Source: Microbulbifer sp. ALW1 (GTDB lineage: Bacteria > Pseudomonadota > Gammaproteobacteria > Pseudomonadales > Cellvibrionaceae). From it: a stretch of 64,000 bases of DNA. A program made the position numbers and the translations under genes. A model generated the notes under the pieces. That model saw only the letters and a program-made list of their open reading frames with translations. It had not been told where the DNA came from and made no database searches. Each line of letters starts with the position of its first letter. Positions within the stretch are counted from its first letter, which is position 1. Location of the stretch: the NCBI RefSeq assembly GCF_009903625.1, contig NZ_CP047569.1, positions 578,001 through 642,000 of the forward strand. Direction: 5' to 3'. Of the stretch, positions 36,048-46,512 are shown piece by piece.

Positions 36048-37369
36048 ATGATCCTCGCGCACTCGCAGCCCGGGTTATCGCCCGCCTGCAACAGGACCGC
36101 GGCTCACTGCAGCGGCTGCTGCCCTGGGCGGAAAAACAATTGGGCGATGATGAGGCCGGCGGCAAGAACCGCGCGCTGTTGCGCGAGCTCTGCTACGGCA
36201 CCGCGCGCTTCGCGCCGCGACTGGAGCTGATCCTCGGCAAACTGTCGAAAAAACCGCTCAAAGATGAAGAACTCGCCGCGCTGATGCTGGTGGGCCTCTA
36301 CCAGCTGGAATACACCCGCATTCCCGACCACGCTGCCATCGGCGCTACCGTGGAAGCCACCCGCGCACTCAAGCTCGGCCATGCCTCTGGCGTAGTCAAT
36401 GGCGTGCTGCGCAATGCTCTGCGTAATAAGGAAGCGCTCACTCGCAAACTCTCCGGCAACCCCCAGTTCAGTTCCGCCCACCCCGAGTGGCTGCAACAGG
36501 CGATCAAGGCCGCCTGGGGCAGTGAAGCCAGAACCATCTTCACCGCCAACAACAGCAACCCGCCGATGACCCTGCGGGTAAACACCGCCAAAACCAGCCG
36601 CGACGACTACCTCAAACAACTCGCGAGTGCCGAAATCCCCGGCCAGCCCTGTGAGTATTCCGACGCCGGCATCGTGCTCGAAAACCCCGTCGCCGTCACC
36701 CGCCTGCCCGGTTTTGAAGATGGCCTCGTCAGCATCCAGGACCAGTCCGCCCAGCTTGCCGCGCCGCTACTGTCACCGCAGCCCGGCGAAAAGATCCTCG
36801 ACGCCTGCGCCGCCCCCGGCGGCAAAACCTGTCATTTACTAGAGCTGCAACCGGACCTCGACCTCACCGCCCTGGATATCGAAGAAGAGCGCCTCGACCG
36901 CGTCATCGAAAACCTCGAACGCCTCGGCATAAGCGCCCAGCTGATCTGCGCCGACGCCGCCGAGCCGGAACACTGGTGGGACGGCGAACAGTACGACCGC
37001 ATCCTCCTCGACGCCCCCTGCTCCGCCACCGGCGTCATCCGTCGCAACCCCGACATCAAACTGCTGCGCCGCCCGGAAGATATCGCCGAACTGGCCCAGC
37101 TCCAGGGCAAAATCCTGCGCGCCATGTGGCGCCTGCTAAAGCCCGGCGGCACCCTGCTCTACGCAACCTGTTCCATACTCCCTGAGGAAAACAGCGAACA
37201 AGTGGCGCGCTTCATTGCGGAGACACCGGATGCGAGGGACAATACGCCGCAATTGATCAACGATAAGCCCTGGGGGCTGCCGCAGGATTCCGGGATGCAA
37301 TTGCTACCGGGGATCCACGGGGGTGACGGGTTCTATTACGCAAAGCTGGATAAAGCCGAAGACCGCTAA
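36044..37369 (+). CDS. rsmB: 16S rRNA m5C967 methyltransferase
   Basis: 441 aa. An N-terminal NusB-like RNA-binding domain (~1-140) is followed by the SAM-dependent methylase with [17 protein letters not shown], the catalytic [17 protein letters not shown] and [15 protein letters not shown] (second conserved Cys). Start overlaps the fmt stop by 4 nt. It is followed by hairpin element E before trkA. Modifies C967 of 16S rRNA. Confidence 0.97.
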   Translation: MNDPRALAARVIARLQQDRGSLQRLLPWAEKQLGDDEAGGKNRALLRELCYGTARFAPRLELILGKLSKKPLKDEELAALMLVGLYQLEYTRIPDHAAIGATVEATRALKLGHASGVVNGVLRNALRNKEALTRKLSGNPQFSSAHPEWLQQAIKAAWGSEARTIFTANNSNPPMTLRVNTAKTSRDDYLKQLASAEIPGQPCEYSDAGIVLENPVAVTRLPGFEDGLVSIQDQSAQLAAPLLSPQPGEKILDACAAPGGKTCHLLELQPDLDLTALDIEEERLDRVIENLERLGISAQLICADAAEPEHWWDGEQYDRILLDAPCSATGVIRRNPDIKLLRRPEDIAELAQLQGKILRAMWRLLKPGGTLLYATCSILPEENSEQVARFIAETPDARDNTPQLINDKPWGLPQDSGMQLLPGIHGGDGFYYAKLDKAEDR

Positions 37370-37424
37370 TGCCGCCGGATCGACTTTCACATTCTGCTTA
37401 CGAAGCTAAAGAGTAAGAATCGAA

Positions 37425-37535
37425 GTCGAGGTGCCGGGTGAGAGTTTTCAGGAGCGTCGCAAACAGGATGTTTGCGCCGCAGCGCCCAGGGATGGGTTTA
37501 CAGCGGTCCTGAAAACTCTCACCCGGTGCCTCGAC
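37425..37535 (+). repeat. Covarying-stem hairpin element, copy E
   Basis: Outer arms 37425-37453 and 37507-37535 pair over 29 bp; the only two non-Watson-Crick positions are T-G and G-T wobbles. The inner hairpin CGCAAACA/TGTTTGCG is at 37458-37476. The core CCAGGGATGGGTTTACAGCG is at about 37486-37505 on the plus strand. The flank CGCCACCG is at 37535-37542. It separates rsmB from trkA, both plus-strand. Confidence 0.92.
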
Positions 37536-37595
37536 GCCACCGCGCCAGTATAAAAGGACCCGTGTGGTTCAGGGCGCAAAGGCCAATAACCAACT

Positions 37596-38981
37596 ATGAA
37601 AATTGTTATTCTCGGCGCCGGCCAGGTCGGCGGCTCCCTGGCGGAAAGCCTGGCATCTGAACGCAACGACATTGTTCTGGTAGACAGCGACGAGAAAACC
37701 CTGCGCGAGCTGCGCGACCGCATCGATATCGGCGTCGTCGTCGGCCACGCCTCCCACCCGGACATACTGCAGGAAGCAGGCATTGAAGACGCCGACATCT
37801 TGGTCGCCGTTACCAATAACGACGAAACCAACATGGCCGCCTGCCAGATCGCCCACTCCCTGTTCCGGGTTACCCTGAAAATCGCCCGCGTGCGCGCCTC
37901 CGCCTACCTGCAGTATCCGGAGCTCTTCTCCACCGAATCCATCCCCATCGACGTCCTCATCAGCCCCGAACAGATCGTCTCCGAATACATCGCGCGACTG
38001 ATTGAACATCCCGGCGCGCTGCAAGTACTCGACTTCGCCGACGGCCGCGTACAGCTGGTCGCCGTACGCGCGGTTCAGGGCGGACCACTAGTGGGACACC
38101 AGCTGCGCTACCTGCGCGAACACATGCCCAAGGTCGACACCCGCGTCGCCGCCATTTATCGCCGCAACAGCCCCATCATTCCCCAGGGTTCCACCGTGAT
38201 TGAAGCCGGCGACGAAGTCTTCTTCATCGCCGCCAAGCAGGACATCCGCGCCGTGATGAGCGAACTGCGTCGCCTGGAACAGGGCTACAAGCGCATCACC
38301 ATTGCCGGCGGCGGCAACATCGGCCTGCGCCTCGCACACAAGCTGGAAAACCGCTACTCGGTAAAGGTGATCGAACAGGATCACGACCGCTGTATTTTCC
38401 TGTCGGAAGAACTCAGCAACAGTATCGTGCTGCACGGTAGCGCCTCGGATCAGGATCTGCTGCTGGAAGAAAACATCGAAGACACCGATGTTTTCCTCGC
38501 ACTTACCAATGACGACGAGGCCAACATCATGTCGTCGCTGCTGGCCAAGCGCCTCGGCACCCGCAAGGTAATGGCGCTGATCAACAACCGCGCCTATGTG
38601 GATCTAGTGCAGGGGGGCGAAATCGACATCGCCATATCACCTCAGCAGAACACCATCGGTAGCCTACTCACCCATGTGCGCAAGGGCGACATGGTCAATG
38701 TGCACCAGTTGCGCCGCGGCGCTGCCGAGGCCATCGAAGTTATCGCCCACGGCGACAGTCGCACCTCAAAGGTGGTGGGCAAAAAAATCGAAGATATCGA
38801 CCTGCCGGAAGGCGCCTCCATCGGCGCCATTGTTCGCGAGCGCGATGGCGAGAGCCAGGTGCTCATCGCCCACGACAATATCGTTGTCGAGCCGGACGAC
38901 CATGTGATCGTGTTCCTGGTCGACCGTCGCCACACCCGCCACGTGGAACAGCTGTTCCAGGTCGGCTTCAGCTTTTTCTGA
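37596..38981 (+). CDS. trkA: Trk potassium transport regulatory protein TrkA
   Basis: Cytoplasmic NAD-binding gating subunit of the Trk K+ uptake system. 461 aa with two tandem RCK units: the first Rossmann motif [18 protein letters not shown] and an acidic LVDSD, the second [18 protein letters not shown] near residue 234, each followed by a TrkA-C domain. It lies 28 nt before trkH, which encodes the membrane partner. Confidence 0.98.
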   Translation: MKIVILGAGQVGGSLAESLASERNDIVLVDSDEKTLRELRDRIDIGVVVGHASHPDILQEAGIEDADILVAVTNNDETNMAACQIAHSLFRVTLKIARVRASAYLQYPELFSTESIPIDVLISPEQIVSEYIARLIEHPGALQVLDFADGRVQLVAVRAVQGGPLVGHQLRYLREHMPKVDTRVAAIYRRNSPIIPQGSTVIEAGDEVFFIAAKQDIRAVMSELRRLEQGYKRITIAGGGNIGLRLAHKLENRYSVKVIEQDHDRCIFLSEELSNSIVLHGSASDQDLLLEENIEDTDVFLALTNDDEANIMSSLLAKRLGTRKVMALINNRAYVDLVQGGEIDIAISPQQNTIGSLLTHVRKGDMVNVHQLRRGAAEAIEVIAHGDSRTSKVVGKKIEDIDLPEGASIGAIVRERDGESQVLIAHDNIVVEPDDHVIVFLVDRRHTRHVEQLFQVGFSFF

Positions 38982-39009
38982 TGTCGGACGATAGGGCGGA
39001 ATAAGCGCA

Positions 39010-40461
39010 ATGCGATTAGCAGTCATAGCCCGCGTATTCGGCATTTTGCTGACGGTGTTCAGCCTGACGCTGCTGCCGCCCATCGGCGTATCCCTATGGT
39101 ACGAAGATGGCACCCACATCGCTTTCGCGGTGGCTTTCGGCATCACCCTGCTCACCGGCCTGTTTATGTGGCTGCCGGTGCATGATCTCAAGCAGGATCT
39201 GCGCACCCGCGACGGCTTCGTGGTGACCTCCTTCTTCTGGCTGATTCTCGGCAGCTTCGGTGCCTTGCCCCTGATCATCAGTGCACAGCCGGATTTGAGC
39301 GTGGTGGACTCGATTTTTGAATCCATTTCCGGACTCACCACCACCGGTGCCACCACCATTGTGGGGCTGGACACCCTGCCCCCCGCGATTCTCTATTACC
39401 GGCAACAACTGCAGTGGTTTGGCGGTATCGGGGTAATTGTTATCGCACTGGCGATCCTGCCGATGCTCGGTATCGGTGGTATGCAGCTGTACAAGGCGGA
39501 AATGCCGGGGCCGGTAAAAGACACCAAACTGACACCGCGCATCGCGGAAACCGCGCGCGCGCTGTTTGTGATTTACATTGCGCTGACCGTGCTCTGCGGC
39601 ATCGGCTACTGGTGGGCGGGCATGACCGTTTTTGATGCGGTCGGCCACGCCTTTTCCACCGTTGCCAACGGCGGTTTCTCCACCCACGACGCAAGCATGG
39701 GCTTCTACGCCAACAACCACGCGATCATGGCCATTGCGGTGATCTTCATGCTGACCGCGGCCATCAACTTTGGCCTGCATTTTTACGCCTTCAGCAACAA
39801 GACCGTTAAGCACTACTGGAAAGATTCCGAGTTCCGCTTTTACATCCTGGTCACGCTTGGGGCCTGCGGCATCATTGTCGGCTACCTCTATACCTCAGGC
39901 ACTTTCGATATGCGCGGCAGTATCTTGCACGGGGTTTTCCAGGTGGTATCCATCGGCACCACCGCCGGCTTCGGCTCGGAAAGTTTCGCCCTGTGGCCCG
40001 CATTCCTGCCCTACATCCTGCTGATGATCGGCATCATGGGTGCCTGCGCTGGCTCCACGTCCGGGGGCATTAAAGCAGTGCGGGTTATGCTGATTGTGAA
40101 ATCCGGTCTGCGCGAACTGAACCGCCTGGTGCACCCCAACGCGGTGGTGCCCATCAAGGTGAATCGCAAGATAGTCCCGCCGCGGGTGACCGATGCGGTG
40201 TGGGGATTTTTCGCGGTCTATATCCTGTCGTTTTTCATTCTCACCATTGTGGTGATGGCGACCGGCGAAAATTTTGTAACCTCCTTTTCCACCGTGGCTT
40301 CCTGCCTGAGCAATATCGGTCCTGCATTGGGGGATGCGGCGGCGCATTACGGTGAAGTGAACGAGATCGCGAAGTGCTTTCTGATTCTTGCGATGCTGAT
40401 GGGTCGTCTGGAAATTTTCACCCTGCTGGTGCTGTTGACGCCGGCCTTCTGGCGACACTGA
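39010..40461 (+). CDS. trkH: Trk system potassium uptake protein TrkH
   Basis: Potassium-translocating membrane subunit, 483 aa with four M1-P-M2-like repeats. Pore-loop signatures include FESISGLTTTGATTI, HAFSTVANGGFSTHD, STGTTAGFGSE-like SIGTTAGFGSESFA, and FSTVASCLSNIGPAL. Works with TrkA just upstream in the same operon. Converges on the CDP-alcohol phosphotransferase gene with 38 nt between. Confidence 0.98.
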   Translation: MRLAVIARVFGILLTVFSLTLLPPIGVSLWYEDGTHIAFAVAFGITLLTGLFMWLPVHDLKQDLRTRDGFVVTSFFWLILGSFGALPLIISAQPDLSVVDSIFESISGLTTTGATTIVGLDTLPPAILYYRQQLQWFGGIGVIVIALAILPMLGIGGMQLYKAEMPGPVKDTKLTPRIAETARALFVIYIALTVLCGIGYWWAGMTVFDAVGHAFSTVANGGFSTHDASMGFYANNHAIMAIAVIFMLTAAINFGLHFYAFSNKTVKHYWKDSEFRFYILVTLGACGIIVGYLYTSGTFDMRGSILHGVFQVVSIGTTAGFGSESFALWPAFLPYILLMIGIMGACAGSTSGGIKAVRVMLIVKSGLRELNRLVHPNAVVPIKVNRKIVPPRVTDAVWGFFAVYILSFFILTIVVMATGENFVTSFSTVASCLSNIGPALGDAAAHYGEVNEIAKCFLILAMLMGRLEIFTLLVLLTPAFWRH

Positions 40462-40499
40462 GTCCGACTTTCACTTGGCCCGAAGCCCTACGCCGCCCG

Positions 40500-41120
40500 C
40501 TATTCGAAGGTGTTTTTTCTTTTCTGTAATACGTGCAGGTAGCGCGGCAGGAAGCGGATCAACACCAGGATTTCCAGCAATACGCCAATCACCGTCAGGG
40601 CGCCAAAGGTGCGCTCAAAAATGATTTCTGTCCCGGTCGATACCGGCGGCCACAGGTAACTGGCCTGCTCGGCAAATCCCATTCCCAGTACGGAAAAAGT
40701 GATGATGGTGGCGCTCAGCTGCAACCATTTGGCACGGATACCAAAGGAACGCTTGAGCCACAAAACGATGACGGGAACGACACTGAGTTGCAGCGCGCAA
40801 CGGAACGCCAGCAGCGCGCCATATACCGGGTTGATGGATCCCAGGTGCCACAGCAACGGAATCATGCTGAGGATAAACACACGATCCGCCACCGGATCGG
40901 CAAGCATGCCGAACTTGCTCTGCCAGCGATAACGGCGCGCCAGCCAACCATCGACAAAATCACTGAGTGCCGCCACGACGTAGAGGCATAACGCCAGGCC
41001 GTTATGCTCCTGCAGGGAAAAATAGACGATCGGCAGAATCAGCAGAATCCGCAACAAAGACACGGCATTGGGAAGGTGGCGCCAAATGGAGTGCCCGCTG
41101 GACGCCGAAGCCTGGCTCAT
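40500..41120 (-). CDS. CDP-alcohol phosphatidyltransferase family protein
   Basis: Inner-membrane phospholipid-synthesis enzyme, 206 aa from the ATG at 41118-41120. The full CDP-alcohol motif DG-x2-AR-x8-G-x3-D-x3-D is present in DGWLARRYRWQSKFGMLADP and the following VADR. Several hydrophobic helices follow. It may make phosphatidylglycerophosphate or a related lipid, but the acceptor alcohol cannot be told. A longer frame to 41165 adds 15 residues with no support. Lies next to an acyltransferase gene on the same strand. Confidence 0.9.
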   Translation of the reverse strand: MSQASASSGHSIWRHLPNAVSLLRILLILPIVYFSLQEHNGLALCLYVVAALSDFVDGWLARRYRWQSKFGMLADPVADRVFILSMIPLLWHLGSINPVYGALLAFRCALQLSVVPVIVLWLKRSFGIRAKWLQLSATIITFSVLGMGFAEQASYLWPPVSTGTEIIFERTFGALTVIGVLLEILVLIRFLPRYLHVLQKRKNTFE

Positions 41121-41275
41121 GAATTCTCCCGAATATCTGCCGCGGCAGCGGCTATTGCCATACAAGTATTGGCAATAGAGCGCTCAAGGGCAAAAATCCC
41201 GGAAAATACTGCAGGTGGATGACTGCAGGTGGTTTTCGGCGCGCGGTAACCGTGCCCAGAGGATCCGGGTGCGGT

Positions 41276-42163
41276 TCAACTTTTGCGATAGATCCCGCTC
41301 TTGCCCTCGGGAATCCGCCGGAAACGCTTGTACTCCCACTGGTACTGCTCCGGCGCCTCGGCGATACAGGCTTCGACCCCGCGGTTGAGGGCCGCCAGTG
41401 AAACCTTGACCTCATCGCTGAAGATGGCCTGCTCCGCCGGCAACATCACCAGCTCGAATCCCCCCTCGACGCGCTTGCCGAAGCCAAATATCACCTTGCA
41501 GCCGGTGCGCTGGATCAGATTGAACGCCAGGGTCATGGTCAATGTCGGCCGGCCGAAGAAGGGCGCAAAGTCGCCGCCAGACAGATCCGGCGCCTGGTCC
41601 GGCAGCACGCCGACTATGCCGCCGTCTTTCAACGCCTTGAGCAGGGCGCGCACACCGCGAATGTTGGTGGGCACCAGCTTGGCGCCGGTTTTCTCGCGGC
41701 CCTCGCGGATCACCGGATCCAGGGCTTCAATCTTGGGGGGCGCATAGAGGCTGGTGGTGGGCCCCACCGTTGCCAGGTACTGGCCGAAAATCTCCCAGTT
41801 ACCAATATGCGGCACCAGCACCAGCACACCGCGGCCCTCCTCCACGCCCTCGGTCAGCAACTGCTGGTTGCGCACCCGCACGATACTATCTTCGCCGCGA
41901 CTCCAGGGCTGGCGCCACAGGCTGGCGACCTCAAGCCCAGTCATCGCGGTGTTGATCACGCTGGCGCGGGCCAATTTTTCCCGCGCTTTTGCCGGCATTT
42001 CCGGATAGCAAAGCTGCAAATTGATACGGCTGACCCGCAGACTCTCCCCACGGGCGCAGACGGCACAGAAACCGACAAAACCGGCAAGACGTCGCGACCA
42101 GCGCAGTGGCAGCCTGCCCAACAGTTTCAGCGCGCCCGCTGATAATTGCCCTTTGATATCCAA
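41276..42163 (-). CDS. Lipid A biosynthesis lauroyl-type acyltransferase (LpxL/HtrB family)
   Basis: 295 aa. The N-terminal region carries an anchor-like hydrophobic stretch; the catalytic HxxxxE is HIGNWE in LVLVPHIGNWEIFGQYL, followed by the substrate-site DQAPDLSGGDFAPFFGRP. Members add secondary acyl chains to lipid A at the inner membrane. It corresponds in position to the acyltransferase near glyQ in pseudomonads. Divergent from glyQ across 216 nt. Confidence 0.92.
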   Translation of the reverse strand: MDIKGQLSAGALKLLGRLPLRWSRRLAGFVGFCAVCARGESLRVSRINLQLCYPEMPAKAREKLARASVINTAMTGLEVASLWRQPWSRGEDSIVRVRNQQLLTEGVEEGRGVLVLVPHIGNWEIFGQYLATVGPTTSLYAPPKIEALDPVIREGREKTGAKLVPTNIRGVRALLKALKDGGIVGVLPDQAPDLSGGDFAPFFGRPTLTMTLAFNLIQRTGCKVIFGFGKRVEGGFELVMLPAEQAIFSDEVKVSLAALNRGVEACIAEAPEQYQWEYKRFRRIPEGKSGIYRKS

Positions 42164-42308
42164 CCTGACTACTTCCTTCTTACCGGGGCAAATGCCCCAA
42201 AACGCTCTATATTTTCAAATCCTTGGGAGTATGGTCGTTTTATCGCCATCTAATTCCCCCAATTGGTCGTCAATCGACCCCAATCACCCTTCAATCTGTT
42301 ACCCGCTG

Positions 42309-42337
42309 TTTAGTGCGCAACCCGCTGCCGCTATAAT
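42309..42337 (+). promoter_or_regulatory. Candidate sigma70 promoter for glyQS
   Basis: TATAAT at 42332-42337 with a weak TTTAGT 17 nt upstream (42309-42314), 43 nt before the glyQ start. The perfect -10 box is the main support. Confidence 0.55.
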
Positions 42338-42379
42338 TGCGCCCCTTGTCTTTTCACCCAGCTGAAACCGGAGATAGCG

Positions 42380-43369
42380 GTGTCCGAGCAACAAACCAGC
42401 CATTCTGCCCCGGCGCAGGATCTGAGCACCTTCCAGGGACTGATTTTTACCCTGCAGGAATACTGGGCGCGCCAAGGGTGCGTCATTCTACAGCCTCTGG
42501 ATATGGAAGTGGGCGCCGGCACCTTTCACCCCGCCACCTTCCTGCGTGCCATCGGCCCGGAAACCTGGAACGCCGCCTATGTACAGCCCTGCCGCCGCCC
42601 CACCGACGGCCGCTACGGTGAAAACCCCAACCGCCTGCAGCACTACTACCAGTACCAGGTAGTAATGAAGCCGTCACCGGCGAATATTCAGGAGCTCTAT
42701 CTCGACAGTCTGCGCGCGCTGGGCATTGATCCCACGGTGCACGATATCCGCTTTGTGGAAGACAACTGGGAATCCCCCACGCTGGGCGCCTGGGGTCTCG
42801 GCTGGGAAGTGTGGCTGAACGGGATGGAAGTCACCCAGTTCACCTACTTCCAGCAAGTGGGCGGCCTCGAGTGCTACCCGGTAACCGGCGAGATTACCTA
42901 CGGTATCGAGCGGATCGCCATGTACCTGCAGAATGTGGAGTCCATCTACGACCTGGTGTGGACCCGCAACGCCGACGGCACTCCGGTCACCTACGGTGAC
43001 GTGTTCCACCAGAACGAAGTGGAAATGTCCCACTACAACTTTGAACACGCGGATGTGGAATTCCTGTTCGCCACCTTCGATCACTGCGAGCGCGAGAGCC
43101 AGCGCCTGATCGAACTCGGCCTGCCGCTGCCGGCCTATGAACAAGTGATGAAGGCTTCCCATGCGTTCAACCTGCTGGATGCCCGTCACGCCATTTCCGT
43201 GACCGAGCGCCAGCGCTTTATCTTGCGCGTGCGCACCCTCGCCCGCGCCGTGGCCCAGGCCTATTTTGACGCGCGCAAATCCCTGGGCTTCCCCCTCGCC
43301 GCGGACGATATCCGCAGCGAAGTGCTGGCCCAGGCAGAAAAAGCCGCAGCGAAGAAGGAGAAGAAGTAA
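42380..43369 (+). CDS. glyQ: Glycyl-tRNA synthetase alpha subunit
   Basis: Catalytic subunit of the alpha2beta2 bacterial GlyRS. 329 aa from the GTG at 42380, with GGAGA about 6-10 nt upstream. Class II signatures are strong: [38 protein letters not shown], and [14 protein letters not shown]. Its TAA overlaps the glyS ATG by one base, so translation is coupled. Confidence 0.98.
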   Translation: MSEQQTSHSAPAQDLSTFQGLIFTLQEYWARQGCVILQPLDMEVGAGTFHPATFLRAIGPETWNAAYVQPCRRPTDGRYGENPNRLQHYYQYQVVMKPSPANIQELYLDSLRALGIDPTVHDIRFVEDNWESPTLGAWGLGWEVWLNGMEVTQFTYFQQVGGLECYPVTGEITYGIERIAMYLQNVESIYDLVWTRNADGTPVTYGDVFHQNEVEMSHYNFEHADVEFLFATFDHCERESQRLIELGLPLPAYEQVMKASHAFNLLDARHAISVTERQRFILRVRTLARAVAQAYFDARKSLGFPLAADDIRSEVLAQAEKAAAKKEKK

Positions 43370-45450
43370 TGGCTCAGGATTTTCTGGTTGAGCTGGGTAC
43401 CGAAGAGCTGCCCCCAAAAGCCCTGCACAAACTGATGCAGGCCTTCGCCGACGGTATTCAACAGGGTCTGCAGGACGCCGAACTGGAACACGGCGAAGTC
43501 CAGGCGTACGCCAGCCCCCGCCGCCTGGCGGTGGTGGTACGCAATCTCGCCGAACAGCAGCAGGACAAGCAGGTCGAAAAACACGGCCCGGCAGTGGCCG
43601 CCGCGTTCGATAAAGACGGCAAGCCCACCAAAGCCGCGGAAGGATTCGCCCGCGGTGCCGGTGTCACCGTTGACCAGCTGGCGCGGGTCGAAACCGACAA
43701 GGGCGAGCGCCTGGCCTTTATCAGTGAGCAGAAAGGTGCCGCCACCAAAGATCTGCTGGGCGATATCGTCAGTAAATCCCTGGCGCAACTGCCGATTCCA
43801 AAGCGCATGCGCTGGGGCGCGCGCAAAGAAGAATTCGTACGCCCGGTGCACTGGCTGTTGATGCTGCTCGGCAACGAGACCGTCAATGCCGAAGTGCTGG
43901 GCCTGAAGTCGGGCAATACCACCCGCGGCCACCGTTTCCACTGCAACCGCGAACTCACCGTGGCCTCGGCCAATGACTATGTGCAGCAACTGCGCGAACC
44001 TGGCTATGTGGTTGCGGACTTCGCCGAGCGCCGCGAGATGATTCGCGAGCAGGTGCAGGCGGAAGCCAACAACGTCAACGGCGATGCCGTGATCGACGAC
44101 GATCTGCTAAATGAAGTGACCGCGCTGGTGGAGTGGCCGGTGGCCCTCACCGGGCGCTTCGAACAGCGCTTCCTGGATGTGCCGGCGGAAGCCCTGATCT
44201 CCTCCATGAAGGAGCATCAGAAGTATTTTCACGTGGTGGATGAAGACGGCAAGCTGATGCCCTTCTTTATTACCGTGTCCAATATCGAAAGCACCGATGC
44301 CCGGCAGGTCATTGAAGGCAACGAGCGGGTTATCCGCCCGCGCCTTTCCGATGCTGCTTTCTTCTTCGACACCGACAAGAAAATCAGCCTGGAAGCGCGT
44401 CGCGAAAAGCTCAAGACCATCATCTTCCAGCAAAAGCTCGGCACCGTCTACGACAAGACCGAGCGCCTGGCGCAACTGGCTGCGGCCATCGCCGAGAAAA
44501 CCGGGGGCGATGCCGCGCTGGCGCAACGCGCGGCACAGCTGTGTAAATCCGACCTGGTCACCGAGATGGTGTTCGAGTTTGCGGATATGCAGGGCATTGC
44601 CGGTTACTACTATGCGGAAAACGACGGTGAGCCGCTGGATGTGGCCAAGGCCATGTACGAGCAATACATGCCAAAGTTTGCCGGCGATGATTTGCCGCAA
44701 ACCGAGACCGGTACCATCGTCGCCCTCGCTGATCGTATCGACACGCTCGTCGGTATTTTCGGAATCGGCCAGCCGCCCAGCGGCTCTCGCGATCCCTTCG
44801 CACTGCGCCGCGCCAGCCTGGGTGTACTGCGCCTGCTGGTGGAAAAGAATATCGACCTGGACCTGCGCGAACTGCTCACCCTGGCCCGCGACGGTTACCC
44901 GCGCACCGCACTGGCAGAGCACGAAACCGTGGTCGAGCAGACCCTGGCTTACATGATCGAGCGCTTCCGCGCCCGCTACGAAGACGCCGGCATCAAGGCC
45001 GAAGTGTTCCTCGCCGTTTCCGCGCGCAAACTGTCGCGTCCACTGGATATCGACAACCGGGTTAAAGCGGTACACAGCTTCAGCAAGCTGCCGGAAGCAG
45101 AAGCGCTGGCGGCCGCCAACAAGCGTGTATCCAACATTCTCGCCAAACTCGAAAGCCCCGCACCCATCGATGTGGACCAGTCGCTGTTGCAGGAAGACGC
45201 AGAAAAAGCGCTCTACCTGGCGATTCGCGATGCGGCCGATGCGGTGGCACCACTCTACGCAGAAGCCCGCTTTGAAGAGGGCCTCGCCGGTCTCTCCGGT
45301 TTGCGCGAGACCGTCGACAATTTCTTCGATGGCGTGATGGTAATGGCCGACGACGAACAGCTGCGCAACAACCGCCTGGCGCTCTTGGCCCAGCTGCGCG
45401 GGCTCTTCCTGGAAGCGGCGGATATTTCGCTACTGGCGCCGGCCAAGTAA
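43369..45450 (+). CDS. glyS: Glycyl-tRNA synthetase beta subunit
   Basis: 693 aa, the normal length, with the family N-terminus DFLVELGTEELPPKALHKLM, a central PKRMRWGARKEEFVRPVHW, the HD-like region, and a C-terminal DALR-type anticodon-binding domain. Partner of GlyQ. A strong terminator follows at 45464. Confidence 0.98.
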   Translation: MAQDFLVELGTEELPPKALHKLMQAFADGIQQGLQDAELEHGEVQAYASPRRLAVVVRNLAEQQQDKQVEKHGPAVAAAFDKDGKPTKAAEGFARGAGVTVDQLARVETDKGERLAFISEQKGAATKDLLGDIVSKSLAQLPIPKRMRWGARKEEFVRPVHWLLMLLGNETVNAEVLGLKSGNTTRGHRFHCNRELTVASANDYVQQLREPGYVVADFAERREMIREQVQAEANNVNGDAVIDDDLLNEVTALVEWPVALTGRFEQRFLDVPAEALISSMKEHQKYFHVVDEDGKLMPFFITVSNIESTDARQVIEGNERVIRPRLSDAAFFFDTDKKISLEARREKLKTIIFQQKLGTVYDKTERLAQLAAAIAEKTGGDAALAQRAAQLCKSDLVTEMVFEFADMQGIAGYYYAENDGEPLDVAKAMYEQYMPKFAGDDLPQTETGTIVALADRIDTLVGIFGIGQPPSGSRDPFALRRASLGVLRLLVEKNIDLDLRELLTLARDGYPRTALAEHETVVEQTLAYMIERFRARYEDAGIKAEVFLAVSARKLSRPLDIDNRVKAVHSFSKLPEAEALAAANKRVSNILAKLESPAPIDVDQSLLQEDAEKALYLAIRDAADAVAPLYAEARFEEGLAGLSGLRETVDNFFDGVMVMADDEQLRNNRLALLAQLRGLFLEAADISLLAPAK

Positions 45451-45463
45451 GTTCTTGACGCTC

Positions 45464-45510
45464 TTTGCGGGAGCCCGTTAACAGGCTCCCGCAAACCGGT
45501 TTTTCTTTTT
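45464..45510 (+). terminator. Intrinsic terminator of glyQS
   Basis: A 12-bp stem, TTTGCGGGAGCC (45464-45475) with GGCTCCCGCAAA (45484-45495), is followed by a T-rich run (TTTTTCTTTTT). Confidence 0.85.
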
Positions 45511-45524
45511 AAAAGCGCTAACCC

Positions 45525-46082
45525 ATGGCCATCATCATTCTCGATCGCGACGGTGTCATCAATCAGCAAGGGGACGATCACGTTACCAGTGCCGATGACT
45601 GGACGCCGATTGCCGGCAGTATCGAAGCCATGGCTCGCCTGAGTCAGGCCGGCTTTCAGCTGGCGGTGGCTACCAACCAAAATGGCCTCGCACTGGGGCT
45701 GTTTGATCTCGACGATCTCGAAGCCATGCACGCAAAACTGCGCGCACTGGTGGAAGACGCGGGCGGCGAAGTTGCAGGTATTTTTTATTGCCCCCACAGC
45801 GACGAAGACCATTGCCGCTGTCGCAAACCCAAAACAGGATTGCTGGACGCTATAGAGGCAGAATTTGATACTTCTCTGCACGACTGTTTTTTTGTCGGCG
45901 ACCAGTTGAAGGATCTTCAGTGTGCAGTGGCAAAAAATTGTAAACCCGTGCTGGTAAAAACCGGTCGCGGTGAACAGACCCTACAGCAGCTCATCCAAAA
46001 TCCGGACCCGTCTCTGACGCACACTGCGGTGTTTGACGATCTGCAGAAATTTGCAGATTTTGTCCTCCTCTCACCCCGATAA
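45525..46082 (+). CDS. gmhB: D-glycero-beta-D-manno-heptose-1,7-bisphosphate 7-phosphatase
   Basis: HAD-type phosphatase in LPS heptose synthesis, 185 aa. The HAD nucleophile motif is ILDRDGVINQ (Asp-x-Asp), then VATNQNG. The zinc-binding loop CPHSDEDHCRCRKP is diagnostic of GmhB, and FFVGDQLKDL gives the acidic motif. It follows glyS after the terminator; the same order occurs near the pseudomonad origin. Confidence 0.93.
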   Translation: MAIIILDRDGVINQQGDDHVTSADDWTPIAGSIEAMARLSQAGFQLAVATNQNGLALGLFDLDDLEAMHAKLRALVEDAGGEVAGIFYCPHSDEDHCRCRKPKTGLLDAIEAEFDTSLHDCFFVGDQLKDLQCAVAKNCKPVLVKTGRGEQTLQQLIQNPDPSLTHTAVFDDLQKFADFVLLSPR

Positions 46083-46512
46083 AAATCGCTTTCCATCCAA
46101 TTCAAATAGTTCTGACTGGCAATTCCGTACTAAATTCCTAACCGCTATCAGGTTGTAATTGATGACAGTATTGTGAAGCAACCTGCTTTTTTCCCGCTAA
46201 ACAATCCAATTAACGCCAGCATATTGCCTCACCTATTTGGTTACCGTAGAAACCAAATAGAGGGATCCGGTGCCGCGCCTATCACGGAAGAATAAAACCG
46301 CGCGACACACGCCTTTCTTGAAGGACAAAGAGAGGATCAGAGGTTGACGGAACGACCTGGCTGTAAAGGGTTTCACATCGTTGGTTACCACCAACCGCAG
46401 ACACCTATCCGTTCGCTCCGTCTCGATCTTTTCCGCCTATCTCACGGAACTTCCTGCGGCCGTTTGCCAAAAGCAAATCCGGTTCAGGTTTTTTATTTTA
46501 CGGGGCAATTTT
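46083..46512 (+). promoter_or_regulatory. Upstream region of the S8 protease
   Basis: 430 bases without a convincing gene. CAGGTTG (46149-46155) and CAACCTG (46179-46185) followed by a T run could end the gmhB transcript. A perfect 10-bp hairpin, CTATTTGGTT-N8-AACCAAATAG, is at 46233-46260 and is followed by GC-rich sequence. An in-frame extension of the protease upstream to 46381 exists but has no signal peptide. I could not match the region to a known riboswitch. Confidence 0.4.

Noticed and set aside
38932..38947. Half-match to parS (CCACGTGGAACA) near the end of trkA
   Set aside because: Only 12 of 16 positions agree and the left arm is missing; it is explained by codons.
46200..46340. 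A c-di-GMP (GEMM) riboswitch before the protease
   Set aside because: The conserved GEMM core and tetraloop/receptor sequences are not present.
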